The position numbers were made by a program, and so were the translations under genes. DNA of 7,970 bases from NCBI GenBank assembly GCA_025361325.1, contig JANYAL010000038.1, positions 1 to 7,970 on the forward strand, given 5' to 3'. Shown piece by piece: positions 1 through 6,672 of this stretch. Each line of letters opens with the position of its first letter. Within the stretch, counting starts at the first letter, position 1. This DNA is from Bacteroidota bacterium (GTDB lineage Bacteria > Bacteroidota > Bacteroidia > Chitinophagales > Chitinophagaceae). Under the pieces are notes generated by a model that was not told where the DNA came from, made no database searches, and saw only the letters and a list, made by a program, of their open reading frames with translations.

Positions 1-230
1 TATGGAGCAGCAGTAATGCCAATGCCGCTGTGGGCTCAGGAAGCGGCATAGTAAGTGGTGTGGCCACCGGCGTAACTACAATAACCTACAGTGTTACCAA
101 TATATGCGGTACTGCCACCACCATACAGGCTGTAACAGTAAATCCGCTTCCGGATGCAGGCACAATAGCCGGCACAGACAGTGTATGCGAGGGAACTACT
201 ATTACGCTTACTGATACGGTTTCAGCAGGC
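1..230 (+). CDS. Ig-like tandem-repeat surface/secreted protein, internal fragment
   Basis: This is a piece of a large repetitive extracellular protein, open at the left edge and read in the frame beginning at position 3. The visible residues start Trp-Ser-Ser-Ser-Asn-Ala-Asn-Ala and run through a Gly/Ser/Thr/Val-rich beta-sandwich pattern, including ITYSVTNICGTAT, the linker AVTVNPLPDAGTI and then SVCEGTTITLTD. These signatures are typical of the BIG2/PKD-like repeats in Bacteroidota adhesins exported by type IX secretion. About one repeat unit of roughly 75-80 residues is present: it begins at the Val-Trp-Ser-Ser of one unit and stops at Ser-Ala-Gly, just where Gly-Val-Trp-Ser-Ser of the next unit would be expected. 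There is no signal peptide, start codon or C-terminal sorting domain in view. The frame continues without a stop into transposase sequence at about 231. The GTG at 30-32 is an internal Val, not a start. Family-level recognition is good; the host protein's role (adhesion or gliding) is inferred. Confidence 0.7.
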
Positions 231-1199
231 AGAAAAAAATCGGTAGATCAGCACCATGGGTGGAAGGCCAAAGAATACAAGGATATGCCTGGCGGCAACG
301 ATGGGCGCAGTAAGTTTTTAAGCAACCATACTCATTATAGTACTACGGACGCTGATGCACGCATATCGGTAAAGCCCGGAAAGCCACGCCAACTGAACTA
401 CCTGGCGCAGCTAAGTGTAGATACTGCTCATCACGTGATCACACAAATACAAAGCGATTATGCAAATAAGAAAGACAGTCAGTGTCTTCCATCCTTATTA
501 AAAAGTACATTAGAGAATTTACAGGAGGCCCATTTGCAAATAGAGGAAGTATTGGCAGATGCGGGTTACAGCAGCGGCGAGGCGTTGCAGGCTTTGGAAG
601 ATAACGACATCGAAGGTTACATACCCAACTTTGGACAATACAAAAACAGCCGGGAGGGTTTTAGTTACGATAAAGAGAATGATCGTTACATCTGCAGCCG
701 AGGAGCTGTTTTACCTTTTAAAAAGATCACGACTACGAGTCTTGGCTACCTGATGAAAACCTACCGAAGCAGTTCAAAGGATTGCGCCCAATGTCCATTA
801 CGAAGCGTATGCATTGGGAAGAGTGATTTTAAAAAGATAGATGATACCGTGGACAAGCCATTATATGACCGCATGCATGTAAGACTGCAAACTGTCAAAG
901 CAAAACGCATGAAGAAACTCCGCAGCAGCACGGTAGAACCTGTTCTTGGTACACTGATTAACTATTTAGGTATGCGACGAGTAAACACAAGAGGAATCCG
1001 ACAGGCAAATAAGTGCATGATCATGGCAGCAGTGGCTTACAACCTTAAAAAACTAATGAAATGGAAGGAGAGAAAAGTTGAAACAGCGGTAATGGCAATG
1101 AGGAAGGCTAAAAAAGGCCTTTGTTTTTACTTTTTCAGCCTACAGCAATCACTGGCGTCTAATAACCTAAAACTTCAACCTGGTTATTGCGGCTATTAA
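231..1199 (+). pseudogene. IS1182-family transposase, 5'-truncated
   Basis: About 322 residues match the C-terminal part of IS1182-family DDE transposases, which usually run about 450-550 residues. Recognisable blocks are SVDQHHGWKAKEYKDMPGG, then SKFLSNHTHYSTTDADARIS, KPGKPRQLNY, the second catalytic Asp in VLADAGYSS (codon 558-560), a CAQCPLRSVC cysteine cluster (about 783-812), and the catalytic Glu in SSTVEPVLGTLINYLGM (codon 936-938), followed by RGIRQANKCMIMAAVAYNLKKL. The N-terminal DUF772-like region and the first catalytic Asp, roughly 170-190 residues, are absent. In their place the frame joins Ig-like repeat sequence, so the product cannot be an active transposase as it stands. No start codon or promoter belonging to the element is visible. 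The stop is TAA at 1197-1199. The family call is strong. The exact left boundary (231, give or take a few bases) is judged from where adhesin-like residues cease. Confidence 0.85.
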
Positions 1200-1268
1200 A
1201 AACACGGATCCGTTCCTGATAAATTCACAAGATCATTTTTTTAAAGGGGTTGTGCATCGGCCACCCTT
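231..1268 (+). mobile_element. IS1182-family insertion sequence remnant (left part missing)
   Basis: This covers the truncated transposase and its downstream flank. The right end probably lies in about 1240-1268, around the GGGGTTGTGCATCGGCCACC segment (1246-1265), which has the look of an IS terminus. It cannot be confirmed because the left end is missing and there is no partner inverted repeat in the window. No target-site duplication can be sought for the same reason. Sequence to the right does not resume the Ig-like reading frame, so this is not a simple insertion into the adhesin gene. Confidence 0.55.
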
Positions 1269-1362
1269 GTTAACTGCAGGTTAAGCTTAGAATCGCAGTT
1301 AAATCTTATAGAGGCATTTTCCGGATTCACAGTCCTCCACGGCCTGCTTCCTGTCTCCAACC
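1200..1362. other. Non-coding gap between IS remnant and ruvC
   Basis: The gap probably holds the right end of the IS in its first 70 bases. It then has an 8-bp inverted repeat, TTAACTGC (1270-1277) and GCAGTTAA (1295-1302), with a 17-base spacer. Neither arm is followed by a T-run on either strand, so it is not a standard terminator. No coding signal and no continuation of the adhesin were seen. Confidence 0.5.
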
Positions 1363-1926
1363 TTATTTTTTGACCCGCCCGGGATTATCCTGTATGAAAT
1401 TTTTCCATCCGGCCACCTTTTTACCAATTACGCTTTGGGGTGAGCTTTGCTGAAAATGGTGGCATACTGCCACGGCAAGTGCATCAGTGGCATCAAAATG
1501 AGCTGGATCCTCGCTGAAAGAAAGTATATGCTGTAGCATTTTCATCACCTGTTCTTTTCCGGCATTGCCGTTTCCGGTAATAGACTGTTTCACTTTCTTG
1601 GGTGAATATTCTGTCACTTCCAAACCGTGGCGCATGGCGGCGGCAATGGCAACACCCTGTGCCCGCCCCAACTTGAGCATGCTCTGTACGTTCTTTCCGA
1701 AGAAAGGTGCTTCAATTGCAAAATGATCAGGCTGGTACCTGGTGATCAACCCGCTGACCGTGTTGAATATCAGTTGCAGCTTTTTATAAGTATCCTTAAC
1801 TTTCCCGGGTTGAAGTACCCCCATCTCCAGCAGGGAGATCTTTTTATCCTTCACTTGCACAAGACCATACCCCATGATGATGGTGCCGGGGTCAATGCCA
1901 AGGATAATAACGGGTTTCTTAAGCAC
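1363..1926 (-). CDS. ruvC: Crossover junction endodeoxyribonuclease RuvC
   Basis: RuvC is the dimeric, Mg-dependent nuclease that nicks Holliday junctions symmetrically after RuvAB branch migration in recombinational repair; it is cytoplasmic. The 187-residue product is slightly longer than the E. coli enzyme (173). The RNase H-like catalytic set is complete: Asp12 in ILGIDPGT, Glu72 in AIEAPFFGKN, and Asp145 and Asp148 in HFDATDALAVAVCHH, matching E. coli Asp7, Glu66, Asp138 and Asp141. Phe75 sits three residues after the Glu, as the junction-wedging Phe69 does in E. coli. The start is GTG (1924-1926). Going upstream, the same frame meets a stop at 1960-1962 with no ATG in between, so GTG is the best initiator. 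No Shine-Dalgarno is seen, which is usual in this phylum. It is transcribed away from the UPF0104-like gene, with 46 bp between the two starts. ruvA and ruvB are not in the window, as is common in bacteria with dispersed ruv genes. Confidence 0.96.
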   Translation of the reverse strand: MLKKPVIILGIDPGTIIMGYGLVQVKDKKISLLEMGVLQPGKVKDTYKKLQLIFNTVSGLITRYQPDHFAIEAPFFGKNVQSMLKLGRAQGVAIAAAMRHGLEVTEYSPKKVKQSITGNGNAGKEQVMKMLQHILSFSEDPAHFDATDALAVAVCHHFQQSSPQSVIGKKVAGWKNFIQDNPGRVKK

Positions 1927-1972
1927 CGGTCTATAATTATTTCTAAGTTGATAATTGATTTAACATTGTGTA

Positions 1973-2968
1973 TTGAACAAAAGTATCAAAATATTCATCA
2001 AGTGGTTTGCCGGCCCCGTCCTGGCTGTCTGGTTATTTTATTCGCTCTATCGGCAAATAAGTCTACAGCCTGACCTGGGAAAGGCTCTGTCTATGATAAA
2101 ACAGGCACCTTTCGGAGCCTGGGCCTGGAAATTCTGGACGGCGATCATTCTCGTCTTTGTAAACTGGGGACTGGAAGCAAGAAAATGGCAAATGCTGGTA
2201 AGGGTCATTGAACCTATTGGTTTTGGTACTGCTTTCAAATCTGTGTTATGCGGCGTAACCTTTTCACTGAACCTGCCAAACCGGATGGGAGAATACGCAG
2301 GGCGGATGTTATTCCTGCAGGAAGGTAACCGCCTCCGTTCCATATCCCTGTCCATTGCCGGGGGTATAGCGCAACTGATCATTACCATGCTGATGGGTTG
2401 CCTGGGAATAGCCTATCTTGTTTTCACCTATGCTGATAACGTACCGGTCATAGGGCTTTCCTTATTCTGGCTCATGATCTTTTTATACGGAAGTATCATG
2501 GGAACTATCCTGATGTTCTTATTTCTTTTCCGGCTGCCCTGGTTCATCCGATTGCTGGAAAAGCTGCCCCGGGCTGACAGGTTTTCCAGGTATATTTCCG
2601 TACTTGAAACCTTTAGTGTAAAATTTTTGTTAAGGTTACTATTCCTTTCATTCCTGAGATACCTGGTTTTTGTATTTCAATATATATTGTTTCTGCAGGT
2701 AATGCAGGTGAGCCCCGGATACTGGCAGAGTTTTTGGTTGGTGAGCGTCATGTTCTGGGTGCTGGCCATTATCCCTTCTTTCGCTATTGCGGAACTGGGT
2801 ATACGCGGAACAGTGGCAAAGACCCTTTTTGCATACAGCAGGAACCTGGCAGGTATACTGGCTGTTACTTTCGGTATCTGGTTCATCAACCTGTTCATAC
2901 CGGCATTTATTGGCAGTTTGTTAATTTTAAGTTTTAAATCAAACAGAAAAAATGATACCCAACCCTAG
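1973..2968 (+). CDS. UPF0104/LPG-synthase-TM-domain integral membrane protein
   Basis: This 331-residue polytopic inner-membrane protein resembles the flippase-like domain of MprF and the YbhN/AglD family (UPF0104). Predicted membrane segments by eye lie near residues 10-25, 53-68, 86-100, 125-152, 160-187, 218-244, 251-270 and 294-320. Family-style conserved patches are the cytoplasmic LPNRMGEYAGR (101-111) and IPSFAIAELGIRG (267-279). The soluble lysyl-transferase domain of true MprF is absent, so the protein probably moves or organises a lipid rather than aminoacylating one; the substrate is unknown. The start is TTG (1973-1975). An in-frame TAA at 1961-1963 lies just upstream and no ATG intervenes, so a non-ATG start is needed unless translation starts later. 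It overlaps the following DUF3108 gene by 17 bp, implying co-transcription. The family call is good; flippase function is inference. Confidence 0.85.
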   Translation: MNKSIKIFIKWFAGPVLAVWLFYSLYRQISLQPDLGKALSMIKQAPFGAWAWKFWTAIILVFVNWGLEARKWQMLVRVIEPIGFGTAFKSVLCGVTFSLNLPNRMGEYAGRMLFLQEGNRLRSISLSIAGGIAQLIITMLMGCLGIAYLVFTYADNVPVIGLSLFWLMIFLYGSIMGTILMFLFLFRLPWFIRLLEKLPRADRFSRYISVLETFSVKFLLRLLFLSFLRYLVFVFQYILFLQVMQVSPGYWQSFWLVSVMFWVLAIIPSFAIAELGIRGTVAKTLFAYSRNLAGILAVTFGIWFINLFIPAFIGSLLILSFKSNRKNDTQP

Positions 2969-3752
2969 ACTAAGTTTGTTTTTATTAAGTTTTTGCAGTA
3001 CAAGTTTTAATTCTTCCAGTGCGCAGCTTTGCGGAATAAAGAACAATGCTTTCCAGGATGGCGAATCGGTCATCATGAAGGTCTTTTACAGTACCCTGGG
3101 CATGTACATCGGTGCCGGGGAGGCCAATTTCACCACCACCATCGAAAGGTTCAACGGTAAACCCGCTTATCATTGTGTGGGCGACGGGAAATCCTACAGC
3201 TTCTTCGATAATTTCTTCAGGGTCAGGGACCGTTACGAAAGTTATATAGACACCGCATCCCTGTTGCCATACAAATTCATACGCAATGTTGATGAAGGGG
3301 GTTATAAGAATTACAATAATGTATCCTTCAACCAGGGTGCCGGTACGGCTGTAAGTACCAATGGTGTCTTTAAAGTAAGCGAATGTATCCAGGACGTGGT
3401 AAGTGCCGTTTATTATGCCCGCAATATTGATTTTGACAAGTACAAAGTGAATGATAAGATCCCTTTCGACATGTTCCTGGATGATGAGGTGTACCATTTG
3501 TACATCCGCTACCTGGGCAAGGAAAAGATCAAGACCCGGTATGGGAAATTCAAGGCCATCAAATTCAAACCCCTGCTGGTCAAAGGAACCATCTTTGAAG
3601 GGGGCGAAAAGATGGATGCCTGGGTCAGTGATGACCCCAATCACCTGCTGCTTCGGGTGGAAAGTCCTATTGCGGTGGGCAGCATCAAAGTAGATATGAT
3701 GTCCTATAAGAACCTGCGGTACCCCCTGACCTCACTCATCAGCGTTCGGTGA
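2952..3752 (+). CDS. Exported DUF3108-domain protein
   Basis: This 266-residue protein begins with a short hydrophobic signal sequence (about residues 6-20) and a likely signal peptidase I site after SSSA, near residue 24. It is therefore probably periplasmic or outer-membrane associated. The mature part fits DUF3108: an early FQDGESVIMKVFYSTLGMYIGAGEA-like segment (35-58), then RVRDRYESYIDTASLLPYKF, a central VVSAVYYARNID block, and a C-terminal KFKPLLVKGTIFEGGEKMDAWVSDD segment ending in strands. DUF3108 folds are beta-rich and their biochemical role is not established. The ATG (2952-2954) lies inside the 3' end of the UPF0104-like gene, giving a 17-bp overlap in another frame and probable translational coupling. 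The stop is 2 bp from the stop of the convergent MBL hydrolase. A role in envelope lipid or glycan handling with its upstream partner is only a context-based guess. Confidence 0.85.
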   Translation: MIPNPRLSLFLLSFCSTSFNSSSAQLCGIKNNAFQDGESVIMKVFYSTLGMYIGAGEANFTTTIERFNGKPAYHCVGDGKSYSFFDNFFRVRDRYESYIDTASLLPYKFIRNVDEGGYKNYNNVSFNQGAGTAVSTNGVFKVSECIQDVVSAVYYARNIDFDKYKVNDKIPFDMFLDDEVYHLYIRYLGKEKIKTRYGKFKAIKFKPLLVKGTIFEGGEKMDAWVSDDPNHLLLRVESPIAVGSIKVDMMSYKNLRYPLTSLISVR

Positions 3753-3754
3753 TA

Positions 3755-4627
3755 TTACAGTTCATCCATCCTGAACCCTTCTTTCTGGCGTATTCCCCTA
3801 TCCGTTACCTGAAGACTGCAGCATTCAATGAGCGGGTCGTGCTCAAAGAACAGCAGGTGATCATTGGCGGCGGCCTCCTGCAAGAAGGATCTTTTCTCAT
3901 GAAGCGTAGTCAGGGGGAACATGTCATAAGCCATCACATACGGCAAAGGGATATGTGCGGCAGATGGCAGCAGGTCGGCCATATATACGATCGTTCTGCC
4001 CTTGTAACTGATCTGCGGCAGCATCATGGACGTTGTATGGCCGTTCACGAATCGTATACTGATATTGTCCGTGAATGGACAAATGGGTAAAGGGTTATTA
4101 AAGTCATTTTTAACCGCTACCGGTACTTCAATGAATTTCAATTGGCCGCTCTCCTGTATGGGAATGATGTTTTCCTTTAAGAAACTGGCCTTCTCCCGGT
4201 CATTGGGGTGGTTGGCCCAGTTCCAGTGCAATGCATTGCTCCAGTAGATGGCATTGGGAAATGCAGGTACCAGCCGGTCTCCTTCTTTTTTTATACTACC
4301 ACCGCAATGGTCAAAGTGCAGGTGGGTGAGGAACACGTCTGTGATATCGGCTCTCCCAAACCCGTATTTTTCGAGTGAGCGGTCAAGCGTATCTGCGCCG
4401 TGCAGGTAATAATGGCTAAAGAATTTCGGATCCTGCTTGTCGCCGATCCCGTTATCGATCAATATAAGCCGGTTCCCGTCCTCGATCAGTAAGCACCGCA
4501 ATGCCCAGTTGCACATGTTGTTGTCATCTGCGGGGTTCAGTTTGTTCCAGATGCTCTTGGGCACCACGCCAAACATGGCACCCCCATCCAATTTGAAATA
4601 ACCGGTATTGATGGTGTACAGTCTCAT
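3755..4627 (-). CDS. MBL-fold metallo-hydrolase
   Basis: This 290-residue enzyme of the metallo-beta-lactamase superfamily belongs by layout with the lactonase-like (AiiA-type) hydrolases. The full dinuclear metal site is visible: His102, His104, Asp106 and His107 in THLHFDHCGG; His197 in NGHTT; Asp218 in YMADLLPS; and His263 in FFEHDP. The N-terminal strand with LILIDNGIGDK (54-64) is also typical. No signal peptide is present, so it is likely cytoplasmic. The substrate cannot be read from sequence; AHL-lactonase activity should not be assumed, since this subfamily is broad. It starts at ATG 4625-4627, only 2 bp after the stop of the UMF1 transporter, so the two are almost certainly one operon. 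It converges on the DUF3108 gene with 2 bp between the stops, leaving no room for a conventional hairpin terminator outside coding sequence. Confidence 0.9.
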   Translation of the reverse strand: MRLYTINTGYFKLDGGAMFGVVPKSIWNKLNPADDNNMCNWALRCLLIEDGNRLILIDNGIGDKQDPKFFSHYYLHGADTLDRSLEKYGFGRADITDVFLTHLHFDHCGGSIKKEGDRLVPAFPNAIYWSNALHWNWANHPNDREKASFLKENIIPIQESGQLKFIEVPVAVKNDFNNPLPICPFTDNISIRFVNGHTTSMMLPQISYKGRTIVYMADLLPSAAHIPLPYVMAYDMFPLTTLHEKRSFLQEAAANDHLLFFEHDPLIECCSLQVTDRGIRQKEGFRMDEL

Positions 4628-4629
4628 CG

Positions 4630-5943
4630 TTATACAGCCGTCCTGTTTTGCCTGTGCAAAGTTAAAAAGAGTCCTGCCAGTCCGATGACAAAGAATACCA
4701 CCAGCGCAAGTACGGAAAGCCGCTGTGAGCCGGTCAGTTCCGTTATAAAACCAAAGCTGAACATGCCGATTACGATGGATACCTTTTCTGTAACATCATA
4801 AAAACTGAAAAACGACGTAGTGTCTTTGGTTACCGGCATCAGTTTGCTGTAGGTGCTCCTGCTCAGGCTTTGTATGCCTCCCATGACAAAACCCACACAG
4901 ATGGCAAGGACGTAGAATTCATAAATACCTTTTGTTGGGATAGCGTAACCGGCAATGCAGATGGCTATCCATACCACTACGCACAGCATCAGTGCACGGA
5001 AGTTTCCGATCAGGGAAGATAGTCTGGAAATGGCATAAGCACCGGGTATGGCAATCACCTGGATGATGAGGATGGCTATGATGAGATTGGTGGTAGGTAT
5101 CTGTAATTCGCTTTTACCGTACAGGGTAGCGGCAAGCATTACGGTCTGTACACCCATGTTGTAAAAGAAGAAGGCAAAGAGGTAATTTTTCAGTACAGGC
5201 ATTTTCATCAGCTGATGCCATACCTTGGCCAGTTCCCTGTAGCCGTTGGTTAATATACTCCGTTGATTCTTTTCGCCGGCAGGAATGCTTCGGGGAAGGC
5301 GGTTCAGGGAAAACTGGCCAAATCCGAACCACCAAACACCTACCAGTAAGAAAGAGATCCTGGCGGGCAGGGAGCCCTCCTCCATACCGAACCAGCCGGG
5401 CTTTAGTACAAACAGGAAACAAATGACCTGTAAGATGACACTGCCAATATATCCCATCGCAAAACCCTTTGCACTCACCCTGTCCCTGTCTTCCGGAGCA
5501 GCGATCTCAGGGAGGAAGGAGTTGTAAAACACCAGGCTGCTCCAGAATCCTACACAGGCTAAGATCATGCAGATGATCCCTAACTCCAGCGGTCTGTCCT
5601 TCGTAAAAAAGAAAAGACAGGCACAGGCAATGCTACCCATGATCATGAAAAAATTCATGAAGCTTTTCTTGTTGCCTTTGTAATCCGCAATAGACGATAA
5701 AAGAGGTGAGGAAAAGGCTACAATCACAAATGCTATTGCCAGGGAATAGTTGTATAAAGAGGTATTCACGAAATCCCTGCCCAGGAAATGAACATATGCG
5801 ATACCGCTGCTGTCTACCCGCTGGCTGGTGACCACTTCAAAGTAAGCGGGGAAAATGGTGGAAGTGATCACCAGGTTGTATACCGAGTTGGCCCAGTCAT
5901 ACATAGCCCAGCCGTTGATCACTTTCCTGGAAGCAGTTTGCAT
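4630..5943 (-). CDS. UMF1-family MFS transporter (Atg22-like)
   Basis: A roughly 437-residue polytopic membrane transporter of the major facilitator superfamily, UMF1/Atg22-like branch. Diagnostic features are the N-terminal VINGWAMYDWANSVYNLV and TIFPAYF in the first helix. Others are the loop motif SSIADYKGNKK after helix 2, RDRVSAKGFAMGYIGS near the middle, and GGIQSLSRSTYSKLMP in the C-terminal half. About 12 hydrophobic helices can be counted, ending in a short basic tail. Family members in yeast export amino acids from the vacuole; the bacterial substrate is unknown. I place the start at ATG 5941-5943. A TTG three codons upstream (5950-5952) would give Met-Asn-Phe-Met and is less likely. 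It is the first gene of a two-gene unit with the MBL hydrolase 2 bp downstream, and it is isolated from the gene upstream by an intrinsic terminator at 6055-6090. Confidence 0.92.
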   Translation of the reverse strand: MQTASRKVINGWAMYDWANSVYNLVITSTIFPAYFEVVTSQRVDSSGIAYVHFLGRDFVNTSLYNYSLAIAFVIVAFSSPLLSSIADYKGNKKSFMNFFMIMGSIACACLFFFTKDRPLELGIICMILACVGFWSSLVFYNSFLPEIAAPEDRDRVSAKGFAMGYIGSVILQVICFLFVLKPGWFGMEEGSLPARISFLLVGVWWFGFGQFSLNRLPRSIPAGEKNQRSILTNGYRELAKVWHQLMKMPVLKNYLFAFFFYNMGVQTVMLAATLYGKSELQIPTTNLIIAILIIQVIAIPGAYAISRLSSLIGNFRALMLCVVVWIAICIAGYAIPTKGIYEFYVLAICVGFVMGGIQSLSRSTYSKLMPVTKDTTSFFSFYDVTEKVSIVIGMFSFGFITELTGSQRLSVLALVVFFVIGLAGLFLTLHRQNRTAV

Positions 5944-5961
5944 AAAGTTCAAATGATTGAT

Positions 5962-5992
5962 GAAAGTACTAAAAATCGTTTTGCCTGCACAA
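5962..5992 (-). promoter_or_regulatory. Possible Bacteroidota-type promoter for the UMF1-MBL operon
   Basis: Reading the minus strand, a TTG (5990-5992) is followed 21 bases later by TACTTTC (5962-5968). This loosely resembles the phylum's TTG / TAnnTTTG pair, with a shortened spacer inside the -7 box and a C for the final G. It lies about 20 bases before the ATG. The match is imperfect, so this is only a candidate. Confidence 0.2.
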
Positions 5993-6039
5993 TTTTATTA
6001 GGATACCGGGGCCGTATGTTCATCCAGTAACGGTCGGAG

Positions 6040-6052
6040 TACTGTAACAGTA
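6040..6052. repeat. 13-base palindrome in the UMF1 upstream region
   Basis: TACTGT-A-ACAGTA is a perfect 6-bp inverted repeat around one base. It lies about 100 bp upstream of the UMF1 start and just beyond the terminator's T-run. It could be an operator-like site, but a palindrome this short can also arise by chance. Confidence 0.25.
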
Positions 6053-6054
6053 TA

Positions 6055-6090
6055 TAAAAAAGCAGACCCCTACCTATGCAGGGTCTGCTT
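6055..6090 (-). terminator. Rho-independent terminator of the lipoprotein unit
   Basis: A perfect 10-bp stem, AAGCAGACCC (6060-6069) with GGGTCTGCTT (6081-6090), has an 11-base loop. On the minus strand the hairpin is followed immediately by a run of Ts (complement of the A-run at 6055-6060). It begins about 20 bases after the stop of the downstream lipoprotein gene. The plus-strand flank lacks a T-run, so it acts in one direction, preventing read-through into the UMF1 operon. Confidence 0.88.
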
Positions 6091-6110
6091 ATGATACATT
6101 ACCGTGAATA

Positions 6111-6596
6111 TTATTGCTGGATATGAGTGGTGTCTTCCTGTATCTTCATGTTGTTATCAACAGGTACATCAGTCGGCTGGGGCATTACTTCCTGCACAGG
6201 TGCCATCTTCTTGTACGGAAAGGTCTTAAAGGTCTCAAACTTATCATCCGTCAATTCTACATTCACAGGTGCACCATTGAAGATGTTCTCGGAGATCTCA
6301 TTGCCGATCTGGAAAAAAGTTTCATCGGGCATGCCTGAACTGGCCAGTTTGGCCTTATCGGTAACCATGCGGTAACAATACACATCATTTTTCTTGATGA
6401 GCTGAATACTCCTGGTATCCTTTGTCTTGACACTGGCCGCCAGCAGCTCTGCTGTTTTCTGTGCCTGGTCGGCTGTTACGCCGTCCTTGTAATAGACCTC
6501 AATACTATCTTTGACGGCCTTCTTGCCGTAGTCCTTGCAACTGGTAAATGCCAGGGAGAGGATAAATAATACACTGAGGATTTTTACCATTTTCAT
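6111..6596 (-). CDS. Small lipoprotein, paralogue of its upstream neighbour
   Basis: A 161-residue protein starting MKMVKILSVLFILSLAFTSC, with a type II signal peptide and a lipidation Cys at residue 20, so an envelope lipoprotein. I do not recognise a named family. The mature part has YYKDGVTADQAQKTAELLAAS, a central charged strand region, then ENIFNGAPVNVELTDDKFE. It ends in a Pro/Gln/Asp-rich low-complexity tail finishing in Gln-Gln. Its body aligns by eye with the upstream gene's product, most clearly at IFNGAPVNVEL versus IFSGTPLNVRL and at the following KF/NF and APVQ residues. I chose ATG 6594-6596 because it places the signal peptide at the N-terminus. The open frame extends back to 6752, but that extension overlaps the upstream gene and has no signal sequence. 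A Met two codons later (6588-6590) is also possible. The gap to the upstream gene is 76 bp, and a strong terminator follows. Confidence 0.85.
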   Translation of the reverse strand: MKMVKILSVLFILSLAFTSCKDYGKKAVKDSIEVYYKDGVTADQAQKTAELLAASVKTKDTRSIQLIKKNDVYCYRMVTDKAKLASSGMPDETFFQIGNEISENIFNGAPVNVELTDDKFETFKTFPYKKMAPVQEVMPQPTDVPVDNNMKIQEDTTHIQQ

Positions 6597-6672
6597 GTTT
6601 TTGAATTTTATAGGTTTAAGTGATAAGGGGTTGCCCAATCCAGCTATTTGAACTGAACTGTTCCTGTGAATA

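Noticed and set aside
1104..1128. Weak hairpin AAGGC/GCCTT followed by a T-rich stretch, resembling a terminator
   Set aside because: It is a 5-bp stem with an A-rich loop inside the transposase reading frame; too weak to call.
30..1199. A single intact 389-residue gene starting at GTG 30
   Set aside because: The first 67 residues are Ig-like repeat sequence and the rest is a truncated transposase; the GTG is an internal Val codon in the repeat. I see no reason to treat it as a designed fusion protein.
1627..2073. Plus-strand reading frame across ruvC and the start of the UPF0104-like gene
   Set aside because: It runs antisense through the RuvC catalytic core and then out of frame into the next gene; no motif supports it.
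2985..3644. Long minus-strand reading frame opposite the DUF3108 gene
   Set aside because: Its composition is that of an antisense shadow, with no recognisable domain, and the plus-strand gene has a signal peptide, family motifs and operon overlap.
5944..5952. TTG start three codons upstream of the UMF1 ATG
   Set aside because: It adds only Met-Asn-Phe before an ATG that fits the family's usual N-terminus.
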